63,884 nucleotides of DNA from CAZXSK01 sp964642855 (GTDB taxonomy: Bacteria; Planctomycetota; Phycisphaerae; SM23-33). The notes beneath the pieces are model-generated. The model made no database searches. It saw nothing but the letters and a program-made list of their open reading frames with translations, and was not told the origin of the DNA. The stretch is taken from positions 1 through 63,884 of the forward strand of contig CAZXSK010000016.1 of NCBI GenBank assembly GCA_964642855.1. Direction: 5' to 3'. Below, in pieces: positions 24,619-33,132 of this stretch (its first letter is position 1; each line of letters begins with the position of its first letter). A program made the translations under genes and the position numbers.

Positions 24619-25845
24619 ATGTCGATCCGGCGGCGGGTTGCCCTGGTAGCTATGGCTGGCGCGTGCAGCGCTTGGTGCGCCTCGTGCGGCCGGGAGGGCT
24701 CTCGGCCGGTGGTCGGAGCGAGGTTCAGCGTATCGCCTGATGCTTCACTGACGCGGGAGGAACTCGACGAGTCGCTACGGCTGGGTCGGGCGTTCATGCT
24801 AGCCAATCAACGGCAGGCGGGCAATTTCGCGTACATGTACGACTTCGTAGTCCAGCGGGACATTGCCGGCGACAGCGCGGTACGCCAGGCCGGTGCGCTG
24901 TGGGCGGTTGCGCTGATGCATCACGATTCGCCGACGCAGGAGACCGCAACGGCGCTGGAGCGGGGGTTCGGGTTTTTCCGCAGAATCAGTATGGCCGGTC
25001 AGGACGGTCTGCCCGTGCCGGTGTACCCGGGCAGCCTGGCAGCCGACACGGGCACCGTGGCGCTGTTGACGCTGGCATACATCGACGCGCTGCGCGCCGA
25101 CGCCGGCCTGTTGCCGCGTGAACAACTGAAGAAGGAACTCCACGGCTATCTCGCGACGCTTCTGGCTGCCCGCCGCGAAGACGGTCGGTTTCATCGGGGC
25201 ATCGATCCGACCGGTGACGGGTTCGGCGGCCCGTCGCCTTATTACGATGGCGAGTCGCTGCTGGCGATGGTCAAGGCAGCCCGGTACGCCGGGCGGGACG
25301 ATCTCAAGCCGCTGGCGCTCGCCTCGGCCGAGGCGATGCACCGGGCGTGCGTAACGCGGGCGCTGCGTCGCGACCCCGACAGCGACGTCACCAAGGGATA
25401 CTACCAATGGGGGTCGATGGCGTATTTCGAGATCGCCGCCGCCGGCTGGAAGGGGGGCGACCGCTTCGCGGACCGGGCGATTGACCTGGCGTACTGGATG
25501 ATCGACGTGCATCGGACGCTGCATCGCACGCGGAACACCGGGTACGCGTACGAGGGGCTCATCTGCGCGTATCGTCTGGCGCAGCTTCGGGGACGCGACC
25601 AGGCCGCCCGGAAGATCCGCGCCGTGATTGAGCAAGGCCTGGCGAAGCTCACGAGCTGGCAGATAGCCGGCACCCGGCCGAACGCCTTCCTGCGCGAACA
25701 CCCGACCGAAGCCCCTCGCGCCGTGGGCGGCGTGATGAACGGCCAGGCCGATCCGTACCTGCGCGTGGACGTTACCCAACACCAGATGCACGCAGTGATC
25801 CTCGCTCGACGGTACGTATACAGGAAGGATACCCCATCCCCATGA
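24619..25845 (+). CDS. Predicted lipoprotein with alpha-helical toroid-like repeats
   Basis: 408 aa from ATG 24619; a TTG two codons earlier overlaps the upstream stop. An N-terminal signal ends at CASCGREG, a plausible though imperfect lipobox. The rest is helix-rich with repeated YD/W-containing segments (GNFAYMYDFVVQ, GPSPYYDGESLLAM, TKGYYQWGSMAYFEIA, NTGYAYEGLICAYRLA). That spacing is reminiscent of six-hairpin glycosidase-like or prenyltransferase-like toroids. No catalytic residues can be named. Overlaps the next gene by four bases. Confidence 0.7.
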   Translation: MSIRRRVALVAMAGACSAWCASCGREGSRPVVGARFSVSPDASLTREELDESLRLGRAFMLANQRQAGNFAYMYDFVVQRDIAGDSAVRQAGALWAVALMHHDSPTQETATALERGFGFFRRISMAGQDGLPVPVYPGSLAADTGTVALLTLAYIDALRADAGLLPREQLKKELHGYLATLLAARREDGRFHRGIDPTGDGFGGPSPYYDGESLLAMVKAARYAGRDDLKPLALASAEAMHRACVTRALRRDPDSDVTKGYYQWGSMAYFEIAAAGWKGGDRFADRAIDLAYWMIDVHRTLHRTRNTGYAYEGLICAYRLAQLRGRDQAARKIRAVIEQGLAKLTSWQIAGTRPNAFLREHPTEAPRAVGGVMNGQADPYLRVDVTQHQMHAVILARRYVYRKDTPSP

Positions 25846-26342
25846 CCGAAACGCAACACGACCTGACGGGCGAGGAACTCTATTCGCTGGTCCGCACCGG
25901 CCCGCTGGTGTCGATCGATCTGATCGCACGCGACCCGGACGAGAGGTTGCTGGTCGGCCTGCGAAACAACGAGCCCGCACGGGGCACGTGGTTCGTCCCA
26001 GGCGGGCGGATCCGCAAAGACGAGCGCGTCGCCGACGCGATCGAGCGGATCTCGCTGCGCGAGCTGGGGCGGCGTATAGAGCTGGCGGGCGCCGATTTCC
26101 GAGGCGTCTTCGAACACCTCTACCCCACGAACTTCTCGGGGCGGCCTGGGACGACCCACTACATTGTGCTTGCGATGGATGTCAGGCTGTCCGAGATGCC
26201 CGCAACGCCAGCCGACGATCAGCACGCACGGTGGCGCTGGCTGACCGAAACGGAGCTGCTGGCCGATCCGGACGTGCACGAGAACACGAAGGCGTACTTC
26301 AGACCCTCGCCGCATACCGCGATCGACGCGGGGGCTCGGTAA
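25842..26342 (+). CDS. Nudix hydrolase of the GDP-mannose mannosyl hydrolase type
   Basis: 166 aa. VSIDLIARDPDERLLVGLRNN and TWFVPGGRIRKDERVADAIERISLRELG match the altered Nudix box of Gmm (NudD)-type enzymes, which lacks one of the usual glutamates and cleaves GDP-mannose or GDP-glucose. FEHLYPTNFSG and GTTHYIVLAMD are also typical of that group. The start ATG overlaps the upstream stop (ATGA). In an operon with the lipoprotein and an EEP hydrolase. Confidence 0.85.
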   Translation: MTETQHDLTGEELYSLVRTGPLVSIDLIARDPDERLLVGLRNNEPARGTWFVPGGRIRKDERVADAIERISLRELGRRIELAGADFRGVFEHLYPTNFSGRPGTTHYIVLAMDVRLSEMPATPADDQHARWRWLTETELLADPDVHENTKAYFRPSPHTAIDAGAR

Positions 26343-26343
26343 C

Positions 26344-27234
26344 GTGACCGCCCGGCCCGATCCGCTTCGCGTGATGACACTCAACGTGCTGACGGCGCTT
26401 GCCGGTGCGAAGCTGGGCGGCTGGGACGTCCGCCGGCCTGCCGTGGCCGCTGCGGTCGAGAGTTTCCAGCCCGATCTGCTGGGCCTGCAGGAGGTCCTGC
26501 CTCGACAGCGCGACGACATTGTTGACGACCTGGAAGGCTACGGGTGTCTGTTCGCGGGTCGATCCGACGGCAGGCGTCGGGGCGAGGGCGTGCCGATTCT
26601 CTGGCGACGTGATCGACTTATGCCGGCGGGAAGCGGACACTTCTGGTATTCGCGCAACCCGGACAGGCCGGGCAGCCGGTTCTGGACCAGCCTTCTGCCG
26701 CGCATGGCGACCTGGGCGATATTCCAGTTGCAGGAAACGGGGCGCGAACTGCTGATGGTCAACACCCACCTGTGCTGCTTCTGGCGGTGCAACCGGCTTC
26801 GGTCGGTGGGCATCCTGCGCAGGCGGATCGCGTCGCTGGCGGAGGGCAGGCCGGTCGTGGTCACCGGCGACTTCAACGACTGTGCCGGCGGGGCGGTTGG
26901 GGTTCTGCTCACCGGTGGCGCCTCGGCCGGGTCTGCCGGAGTCAGCCTGATCGACGTGTACGCCCAGCTTCGCGGTGATCCGCTTGGAGAAGATGCGACG
27001 ATGCACAATGCCGCGGGGAACCCTCGCGGAGGAAGGATCGACTGGATCCTCGCGAGCGAGGACTGGTCGCCACTGTCGGCCGAGATTGATCGACGCAGAT
27101 ACGCCGGAAGCTGGCCATCGGACCACTGGCCGGTGCGAGCGGTGCTGGAGTTACCGGCCGAACCTGCGCCAGCAAAGGACGAGTCGCCGGGTGCAGAGGG
27201 TGCTTCGCGCGATCCGGGTTCACGGGGCGGATAA
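26344..27234 (+). CDS. Endonuclease/exonuclease/phosphatase-family hydrolase
   Basis: 296 aa from GTG 26344, one base after the Nudix stop. EEP-fold motifs: LRVMTLNVL (metal Asn), DLLGLQEVL (metal Glu), MVNTHLCCFWR (catalytic His), VVVTGDFND (Asp/Asn pair), and WPSDHWPVRAVLEL (terminal Asp-His). Family members cleave phosphodiesters in nucleic acids, lipids or inositol phosphates. No signal peptide is visible. Specificity unknown. Confidence 0.85.
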   Translation: MTARPDPLRVMTLNVLTALAGAKLGGWDVRRPAVAAAVESFQPDLLGLQEVLPRQRDDIVDDLEGYGCLFAGRSDGRRRGEGVPILWRRDRLMPAGSGHFWYSRNPDRPGSRFWTSLLPRMATWAIFQLQETGRELLMVNTHLCCFWRCNRLRSVGILRRRIASLAEGRPVVVTGDFNDCAGGAVGVLLTGGASAGSAGVSLIDVYAQLRGDPLGEDATMHNAAGNPRGGRIDWILASEDWSPLSAEIDRRRYAGSWPSDHWPVRAVLELPAEPAPAKDESPGAEGASRDPGSRGG

Positions 27235-27444
27235 CTCACCGCAGCCGAGCGCGTGGCCCGGCTGCGGCTTCGATGCTGCCCCTCGTCCCGCCTGCGCGCG
27301 GGAGCAAGGAGCAAGGGTAGTCTGCGTAGCGGTCGATCGGCGTGAATCGGCAGGCCGAATCCCCTGGGCTCGCCGCCATGGTCCATCGGGAGTTCTCTTG
27401 CCCGTGGCGGGGCAGGCCCTACAATGGCCGGGTCCCCGGACTTG

Positions 27445-27476
27445 TTGCAGGGCATACCGGCAGTGTGCAATAGAAT
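27445..27476 (+). promoter_or_regulatory. Possible promoter of the S24 regulator
   Basis: TTGCAG (27445-27450) and TAGAAT (27471-27476) with an unusually long 20-base spacer, 18 bases before the ATG. The long spacer may mean weak basal activity or that the -35 is not used. Confidence 0.4.
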
Positions 27477-27477
27477 G

Positions 27478-27491
27478 TTCGCGATTGCGAA
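27478..27491. promoter_or_regulatory. Palindromic operator TTCGC-N4-GCGAA at the S24 gene start
   Basis: Perfect inverted repeat with five-base arms and spacer GATT. It lies between the -10 box and the ATG at 27495, at the predicted transcription start, so a bound repressor would block its own gene. Confidence 0.6.
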
Positions 27492-27494
27492 TAA

Positions 27495-28514
27495 ATGACA
27501 GAAGAAAATTCACAACCAGGTATTTGCGGCCGAATTGCCCAGCTTCGCGAAGAGGTTGCCGGTCCGCGCGGTAAGCGGGCGTTCGCGGGCATGCTCGGGC
27601 TTCCGCCCAGCACCTACGACTACTACGAAGCCGATCGCATTCCCCCCGCCGAAGTGCTGCTGAAGATCGCCGAGGTCGCGAAGGTCAACCCCTGTTGGCT
27701 GCTGACCGGCGAGGTCCACTGCCGGGAGGGAGGCATACCGGCCAACCACCCCGCTCTGCAACGGATGGCGTATCTTCTGCGCGATCATCCGGGGGCGGCC
27801 CGTCCTCTGATGGCAATGATCGACCTGCTGGAAGAGACGTCGAAGTTCCCCGGCGCCCCGTTCGAGTGTAGGCAGGGCGAGCAGTCCGAGCCCCGGTCCC
27901 AGCGGGAAGGCCTCCCGAGCTCCTCGCCCGAGGCCAACCGCGCTGGCCTGAAAGACAACCAGGACTGGATCCCTGTTCTGGGCAGGACGGCTGCGGGGGT
28001 TCCGCAGTTCTGGGCGCAGGACGAGGACAAGGCCGGCCTGACGGAACTGGCGGAGTTGATCGAGCGACATGCAGGCCCCGACGCGCGACGGGTGGATACG
28101 GGTGTCGGCGTCAGCGACGAGGTCGCCGTCGACGACGTGCAGATCATCACGCTGACCCGACCCGAGCCTGTCGCCGTGGCGCAGTTCGTGCGATCTGCGG
28201 AGATCAGGCGTCGTTTCCCGCGGGCCTTTGCGCTGCAGGTGGACGGCGATTCGATGGCCCCGGAGATCCTGCACGGCGACCTGGTGATTCTCTCGCCCGA
28301 TGCCGACGCGGCGGACGGTCGGCCCGCAGTCGTGCAACTCGACAACCAGATCGGCGTGACGTGCAAGCTCTATCGTCGCCAGGGCCGACAGGTGCACCTG
28401 GTAGCCATCAACGAGCAGATCGGCCCGATGACCGCGATGGCAGACGAGGTCGTCTGGGCCTTGCGTGTGCTGGCTCGGGTGCGGCCCGGCCGGCCCGGCC
28501 GAGGGGACAGGTAA
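27495..28514 (+). CDS. HTH regulator with S24 (LexA-like) self-cleaving peptidase domain
   Basis: 339 aa. The N-terminal helix-turn-helix of XRE type spans about residues 10-75 (FAGMLGLPPSTYDYYEADR). A putative cleavage bond, Ala167-Gly168, sits in LGRTAAGVPQFW. The peptidase has catalytic Ser253 in DGDSMAPE and Lys291 in TCKLYRR, 38 residues apart as in LexA/CI. The distance from Ala-Gly to Ser is 85 residues, about 50 more than in LexA. No ribosome site is present. An HD-domain gene follows one base after the stop, so the pair is likely one unit under its own repression. Confidence 0.88.
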   Translation: MTEENSQPGICGRIAQLREEVAGPRGKRAFAGMLGLPPSTYDYYEADRIPPAEVLLKIAEVAKVNPCWLLTGEVHCREGGIPANHPALQRMAYLLRDHPGAARPLMAMIDLLEETSKFPGAPFECRQGEQSEPRSQREGLPSSSPEANRAGLKDNQDWIPVLGRTAAGVPQFWAQDEDKAGLTELAELIERHAGPDARRVDTGVGVSDEVAVDDVQIITLTRPEPVAVAQFVRSAEIRRRFPRAFALQVDGDSMAPEILHGDLVILSPDADAADGRPAVVQLDNQIGVTCKLYRRQGRQVHLVAINEQIGPMTAMADEVVWALRVLARVRPGRPGRGDR

Positions 28515-28515
28515 C

Positions 28516-29139
28516 ATGGGTGACCAGGACCTGATCCGCGAGACGTTGATCGAGATCGCCCACGAAGCGATGGCAGGCCGCAAAGATGTGTCGTGGCGGG
28601 AGCGCGGGTACACGTTCCATCACGGGCTCCGCGTGGGACGCATTGCCGTGACGTTGGCGGGGACGCTCGATGAGCCGGTCGACGTTGCCGGCACTATACT
28701 CTTTGCCGGTGGTCTGTTCCATGACGTAGCCAAGAGCGACCCGAAGCACCAGGAGAGTGGGGCGCGGGTCGTGCGCGAGCTGCTGGCCGGCGCGGCCGGG
28801 CCTGAGGACATCGAGGCGATCTCGCAGTTGGTCCTCCACCACAACGACCGCGGGCATGACAGCGGCTGCACGGTAGCCCAGCGGGTGGTCCAGGATGCTG
28901 ACGTGCTGGACCATTTCGGTGCGCAGAACATCTGGCTGTCGTTTCACTACAATGCCGCCCACGAAGAGGGGCCGTCTCAGTGCCTGGAATACTTCCGTTC
29001 GGACAAGCACCGTCGGTTCGTGAAGCAGGCCCGAGCGGGGTTGAACTTCGATGCATCCCGCTGCGCAATGGACAGGCGACTCGGGATCGAGCGGGAATTC
29101 CTCGTTCGTTTTGCGCAGGAAAACGAGGGAGCGCTATGA
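28516..29139 (+). CDS. HD-domain metal-dependent phosphohydrolase
   Basis: 207 aa. HD signature: FHHGLRVGRIAVTLA, then LFAGGLFHDVAKSDPKHQESGARVV (His-Asp pair), LVLHHNDRG, and VVQDADVLDHFG. This spacing is typical of the YedJ/RpfG-like small HD superfamily acting on nucleotides or phosphorylated small molecules. The C-terminal third contains FRSDKHRRFVKQARAGLNF, common in this group. Follows the S24 regulator by one base and is probably co-regulated. Confidence 0.85.
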   Translation: MGDQDLIRETLIEIAHEAMAGRKDVSWRERGYTFHHGLRVGRIAVTLAGTLDEPVDVAGTILFAGGLFHDVAKSDPKHQESGARVVRELLAGAAGPEDIEAISQLVLHHNDRGHDSGCTVAQRVVQDADVLDHFGAQNIWLSFHYNAAHEEGPSQCLEYFRSDKHRRFVKQARAGLNFDASRCAMDRRLGIEREFLVRFAQENEGAL

Positions 29140-29226
29140 ACACCCAGCCATCGGGAACGTCCAATATGGGCGAACGCAGATTGCCTTGACCGGCATCGAG
29201 CGACCCCTGCAGAAACGGATGCGATC

Positions 29227-30960
29227 ATGAACGATCACCACGGATCCACCACGACGGGCAGACCGGGCGGAAGCCTGGGATTCGCGCAGGCCATGCTTCT
29301 CCTTGCCAGCAGCGCCTTGCTGGCCGGGGGGCTGGTGTTCCTGCCCTCGTGGTCGCTGGCGGACGACGCCTCCACCGAAGCCATCGAGGACGCCAACGAC
29401 CCGAACGCCAGGCTGGAGTACTACGAGATTGCGGTTCGCCGCAGGGGCGTGGAACTCACCGGTAAGGCAGTGTTTGCCTACCTCCGCCAGATGCATCCGA
29501 CCGAAGACCAGAATCGCAAGGCCCGCAGGTTGATCGAGCAGCTTGGGTCCGAGCAATGGAAGCAGCGGGAGGACGCCACCGAAGCGCTGATGTCGATGCC
29601 ATACTTCCCGGCTGAGCTTCTCAACAAGGCCGCTGAGAACGAGGATCTCGAAACCGCTGCCCGTGCCAGCGAGATTCTGAGAGCCCGTCGAGGCGAAGTC
29701 TCGGGCGTGCTTCAGAGCCTGATTCGGACGATCGGGAAGCACAAGTGGAAGGGCAGCGTGGACGTGCTGATCGAGTCGGTCGCCCTGTGTCCGGACGATA
29801 TCACCCGTCAATTGCTGTCTCAGGAGTTGATGAAGGTCGCCCAAGCCCGGCACGCCGATCGCCTCCGAAAAGCGGTCAAGGATGCCCTTCCCGCCACCAA
29901 ACGGATTCTCCTGCCTGGGCTGGCTGTTTCTCTCGGAGCCGAAGGCGTCAAAGAGTTATATCCGCTGCTGAAATCCAAGGACCCGGAGCTCAAGCTCGCT
30001 GCGGCTATGGCGATCGCAAACGTTGGCGACCGGGGATGTCTCGGGCCGCTGGTGGAACTGCTGGACTCGGAATCACTGGCCGTTCGGACCAGGGCCTGCC
30101 AGACACTTCGGTTACTCACGCGGACCTACCATGAGTATTCTCCCTACGCTGACAAGTCAGGCCGGCGGGAGGGCGTCAAGGCGTGGCGCGAGTGGGTCGA
30201 CGGCAAGGGGAACTCTGCCAAGCTGCACTTCCCCCTGCACGTGGCCAGCGGGGGACGGGGCAATCTCAACGGCAATGTGTTGATCGCCTATGGGTATCAG
30301 AACAAGGTCACAGAGTACGATCCGTCGGGCAAGGAAGTCTGGTCGCATAACGCCCAGGGCGTGTGGGCAGCTGAGAAGCTTCCCGGCGGCGACGTGCTGA
30401 TCTCTGCGTACTCGGAGAACAAGCTGCTGGTGGTCAATCGCCAGGGCAAACGAACGTGGGAGTACAACTGCAACTGTCTCAACGCCGAGCCTCTGCCCAA
30501 CGGGAACTTCATCGTGGCGGACTACAGCGGAAGCAGGGCCTTTGAGATCACCCGGGAGAAGAAGGTCGTCTGGGAGTACAAGACCCCTTCCAGCTGCAGT
30601 GACGTCCAGCGGCTGCCGAACGGCAATACGCTCGTGGCGATCATGAACAACTCCGTCAAGGAAGTGGATCCCAAGGGCAAGGTGGTCTGGGAGTACGCCA
30701 ACGCCAACAGTCCCTACGGGATCGAGCGTCTTGCCAATGGCAATACGCTGATTGCCGAGCTCGGATCGAACCGCGTAATCGAGGTCAATCCGCAGAAGAA
30801 GATCGTGTGGTCCTACAACATCCCCAATCCTGCAGACGCCTATCGCCTGTCGAACGGCAACACGCTGGTCACGGGCAACAGCTTCGCCGTGGAGGTCACT
30901 CCGCAGGGCAAGGAGATCAAGCGCTGGCAGGGATTCAGCTACGGGACGGTTCGCAAGTAA
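29227..30960 (+). CDS. Exported HEAT-repeat plus six-bladed NGNTL beta-propeller protein
   Basis: 577 aa. A signal or anchor helix lies at about residues 18-44. Residues 90-330 are helical with HEAT/ARM-type pairs (ELKLAAAMAIANVGDRG, SLAVRTRACQTLRLL). Residues 335-577 hold six copies of a propeller unit with the pattern NGNTLVA....V.EVD..GKVVWEY, seen for example as LNGNVLIAYGYQNKVTEYD and LPNGNTLVAIMNNSVKEVD. This resembles arylsulfotransferase-type/PQQ-like propellers without visible catalytic histidines. Probably a surface binding protein. Confidence 0.82.
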   Translation: MNDHHGSTTTGRPGGSLGFAQAMLLLASSALLAGGLVFLPSWSLADDASTEAIEDANDPNARLEYYEIAVRRRGVELTGKAVFAYLRQMHPTEDQNRKARRLIEQLGSEQWKQREDATEALMSMPYFPAELLNKAAENEDLETAARASEILRARRGEVSGVLQSLIRTIGKHKWKGSVDVLIESVALCPDDITRQLLSQELMKVAQARHADRLRKAVKDALPATKRILLPGLAVSLGAEGVKELYPLLKSKDPELKLAAAMAIANVGDRGCLGPLVELLDSESLAVRTRACQTLRLLTRTYHEYSPYADKSGRREGVKAWREWVDGKGNSAKLHFPLHVASGGRGNLNGNVLIAYGYQNKVTEYDPSGKEVWSHNAQGVWAAEKLPGGDVLISAYSENKLLVVNRQGKRTWEYNCNCLNAEPLPNGNFIVADYSGSRAFEITREKKVVWEYKTPSSCSDVQRLPNGNTLVAIMNNSVKEVDPKGKVVWEYANANSPYGIERLANGNTLIAELGSNRVIEVNPQKKIVWSYNIPNPADAYRLSNGNTLVTGNSFAVEVTPQGKEIKRWQGFSYGTVRK

Positions 30961-30972
30961 CTCCGGCCGGGG

Positions 30973-31000
30973 TTGATTTTCTCGGGGGGTGCTGTATGGT
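30973..31000 (+). promoter_or_regulatory. Predicted promoter of the heparinase-like gene
   Basis: TTGATT (30973-30978), 16-base spacer, TATGGT (30995-31000), about 60 bases before the start codon. Confidence 0.55.
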
Positions 31001-31060
31001 GCTGCTCGTCCGGGAGGGAGGGAATCAGCGAATTCGCCACGTCTCGGAAGGAGTATGCGC

Positions 31061-32965
31061 ATGACCACCCGCAGAGCCCTGTGGATCGACGCCGCCGGTG
31101 TTGACGCCATTCGTCGACGATTCCGGGAGCAGGAGCCCGTAACCCGTGCGATCTACGCCGCCGCCATGGAGTGGGCGTCCCGGGATGTGCAGGAAGTGCA
31201 GGATCTGCCTGACAAGATCGGAACGGGCCCCCATTCCAAGCATCACTTCTACCCACAAGCCTGCGCCGTCGCCTGCCTGATCACCGGCAAAAAGCTCTAC
31301 GCCGATCGTGGGCTGGAATACGTCCTGTGGTGGACGTCACAGCAGACGGGCAATCTCGGACGAGGCTCGTATGCGCTGACGGCCGCGGTGGTCAACGAGT
31401 GCTGCCACGCCGTGTGGGCGCCTGAGCAGCGCGTGAGCATGACCCGCCGGCTGGTCGAGCTGCACGAGAGTTTTTACTACGGCGTGGCCTCCAGCGGGGG
31501 CGACCCGCACGTGGTGACCAACAATCACTGGGGCGTGAACCACTGCAGTTCGGCGATTGCAGCGATGAGCGCCCACGGAGGCCCGATGGACGAAGAAGGC
31601 ACGCCCTGCGACGTGTCTGAGGGCGTCGCCTGGGCCAGGGGGCGGGCCAAGCCCTATCTTGGCCACCTCGGCGATCGGGGCCTGTACCATGAGGGGCTGG
31701 GCTACATGCTCTACCCGGCCAGCTTCTTCCTGCCGATGGTGCTTGCTGCGAAGAACTTCGACGGCACGGACTACTGCTCCGAGTTGCCTCAACTTCGCCG
31801 GGCGGCGTCATCGGTGTATGCGACGGTCTGTGCTCGGCAGGCGGTAAGCAACTCGCCCGACACCCCGGGCCGGTGGGGATCGATGCTCTCGTGGAACGAC
31901 GCCGGCTACGGCTGGTGCCTGCACAACCCGGCCATCACGCTGATTGCCCTGGCGCCCGATGAGCAGGTTCCTGCGCTGAAATGGATGTTCGACCGCCTCA
32001 ACGGCCTGGAGGGCGACGGCGAGTTCGCTCCAGGCTGGTGCGGGTGGTTCTTCAGCCTGGTGTACTATCCGTACGACGTGCAGCCGCAACAGCCTGTCGA
32101 TACGCTGCCGACCTTCCTGTGCGATCTCCGCCAGGGGCTGGCGGTTGTGCGCAGCGGTTATGAAGGTGCCGACGATGCGATCCTCGGTGCCTACGCCAAG
32201 AACACCTTCATCGGAGGCCACCGCCAGGATGACGCGGGATCCGTTCGCATGATGGCTTTGGGGCACGATTGGATGATCGGCGGCGGGCAGGCCCGCGCGG
32301 ATGCCCCCTTCCAGAGCATCTTCTTCCCAGAAACAGGCCGCGCCGACGCCATGGAGGGGAAAGGTGCCGTGTGCTATCTCGAGGAAACGGATCGGGGGGC
32401 GGTGGTGGGCATGGACCTTCGCCGGGTCAACGGGGCGTACTGCGAACGCTGGCTGGGCTCGGATTTCTCAGGCGAGTCCGGCTGCGATGCCGTGATCGCA
32501 TTGCTGGACCTGGCTGACGACCATCTGAATCGCCCGTGGCTGTGGACGCATGCTTTCGAAAATCATATCGAGTGCAGCTTCCACGAGGATGGTGCGGGGT
32601 ACACTCTTCGGACTCCGGGGGAGGAGTTTCTGGTCGCCCGCTTCCTGGGCGAAACCCCAGCCGGCCTGACGCTCGAGAAGATGCCCGATTCCCAGCGGAC
32701 ATTCCAGTCGGCGAAGATCGCGATACGCTATCCGGGTCGCCCGTACGTTCTGGCGAAGTTTCCGCATGTGGAGCATCATGGCGTGTACGTGGTCATGGCG
32801 GTGGGCCGGGGCGAGGCGCCCGAGATTACCCGCACCGATGGCCTGGCGGTGAAGATCGGTGATTACTCGTGGCGGCGTCCGTTTTCCGCAGGGATCCCCG
32901 AAGCCTTCGAGCCGCTTGCCAGTGGTACATTGTGTCGCTGGCCTTCGGGCCGGGTAGATCACTGA
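31061..32965 (+). CDS. Heparinase II/III-like protein, apparently cytoplasmic
   Basis: 634 aa from ATG 31061, seven bases after AAGGAG; an ATG two codons earlier is too close to that site. The N-terminal half is an alpha/alpha toroid with NNHWG at 154-158 and LYHEGLGYMLYPASFF. The C-terminal half is beta-rich, with FIGGHRQDDAGSVRMMALGHDWMIGGGQ (about 383-410), the pattern of the heparinase II/III C-terminal beta-sandwich. Such enzymes eliminate or hydrolyse uronic-acid polysaccharides. No signal peptide is visible, which is unusual for a polysaccharide lyase. Substrate unknown. Confidence 0.82.
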   Translation: MTTRRALWIDAAGVDAIRRRFREQEPVTRAIYAAAMEWASRDVQEVQDLPDKIGTGPHSKHHFYPQACAVACLITGKKLYADRGLEYVLWWTSQQTGNLGRGSYALTAAVVNECCHAVWAPEQRVSMTRRLVELHESFYYGVASSGGDPHVVTNNHWGVNHCSSAIAAMSAHGGPMDEEGTPCDVSEGVAWARGRAKPYLGHLGDRGLYHEGLGYMLYPASFFLPMVLAAKNFDGTDYCSELPQLRRAASSVYATVCARQAVSNSPDTPGRWGSMLSWNDAGYGWCLHNPAITLIALAPDEQVPALKWMFDRLNGLEGDGEFAPGWCGWFFSLVYYPYDVQPQQPVDTLPTFLCDLRQGLAVVRSGYEGADDAILGAYAKNTFIGGHRQDDAGSVRMMALGHDWMIGGGQARADAPFQSIFFPETGRADAMEGKGAVCYLEETDRGAVVGMDLRRVNGAYCERWLGSDFSGESGCDAVIALLDLADDHLNRPWLWTHAFENHIECSFHEDGAGYTLRTPGEEFLVARFLGETPAGLTLEKMPDSQRTFQSAKIAIRYPGRPYVLAKFPHVEHHGVYVVMAVGRGEAPEITRTDGLAVKIGDYSWRRPFSAGIPEAFEPLASGTLCRWPSGRVDH

Positions 32966-33132
32966 CCTGCCGATCTGGCCCGAAGGGCAAAATGTCCTAG
33001 CGTGGGTTTCCGATGCTGTTAGAATGGAAAGGTCCGGGCTGGAATCGCCCCGGCCGCCGTTTGCGTCCCTCCGGGGGCGGGGCCCGGTACGTTCGGACGA
33101 GATGGGACGCGTTGCAGGGAGCAACAATCACC

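Noticed and set aside
28480..28504. CGGCC tandem repeat at the end of the S24 gene
   Set aside because: It is just coding sequence for an Arg-Pro-Gly-rich C-terminal tail, not a regulatory repeat.
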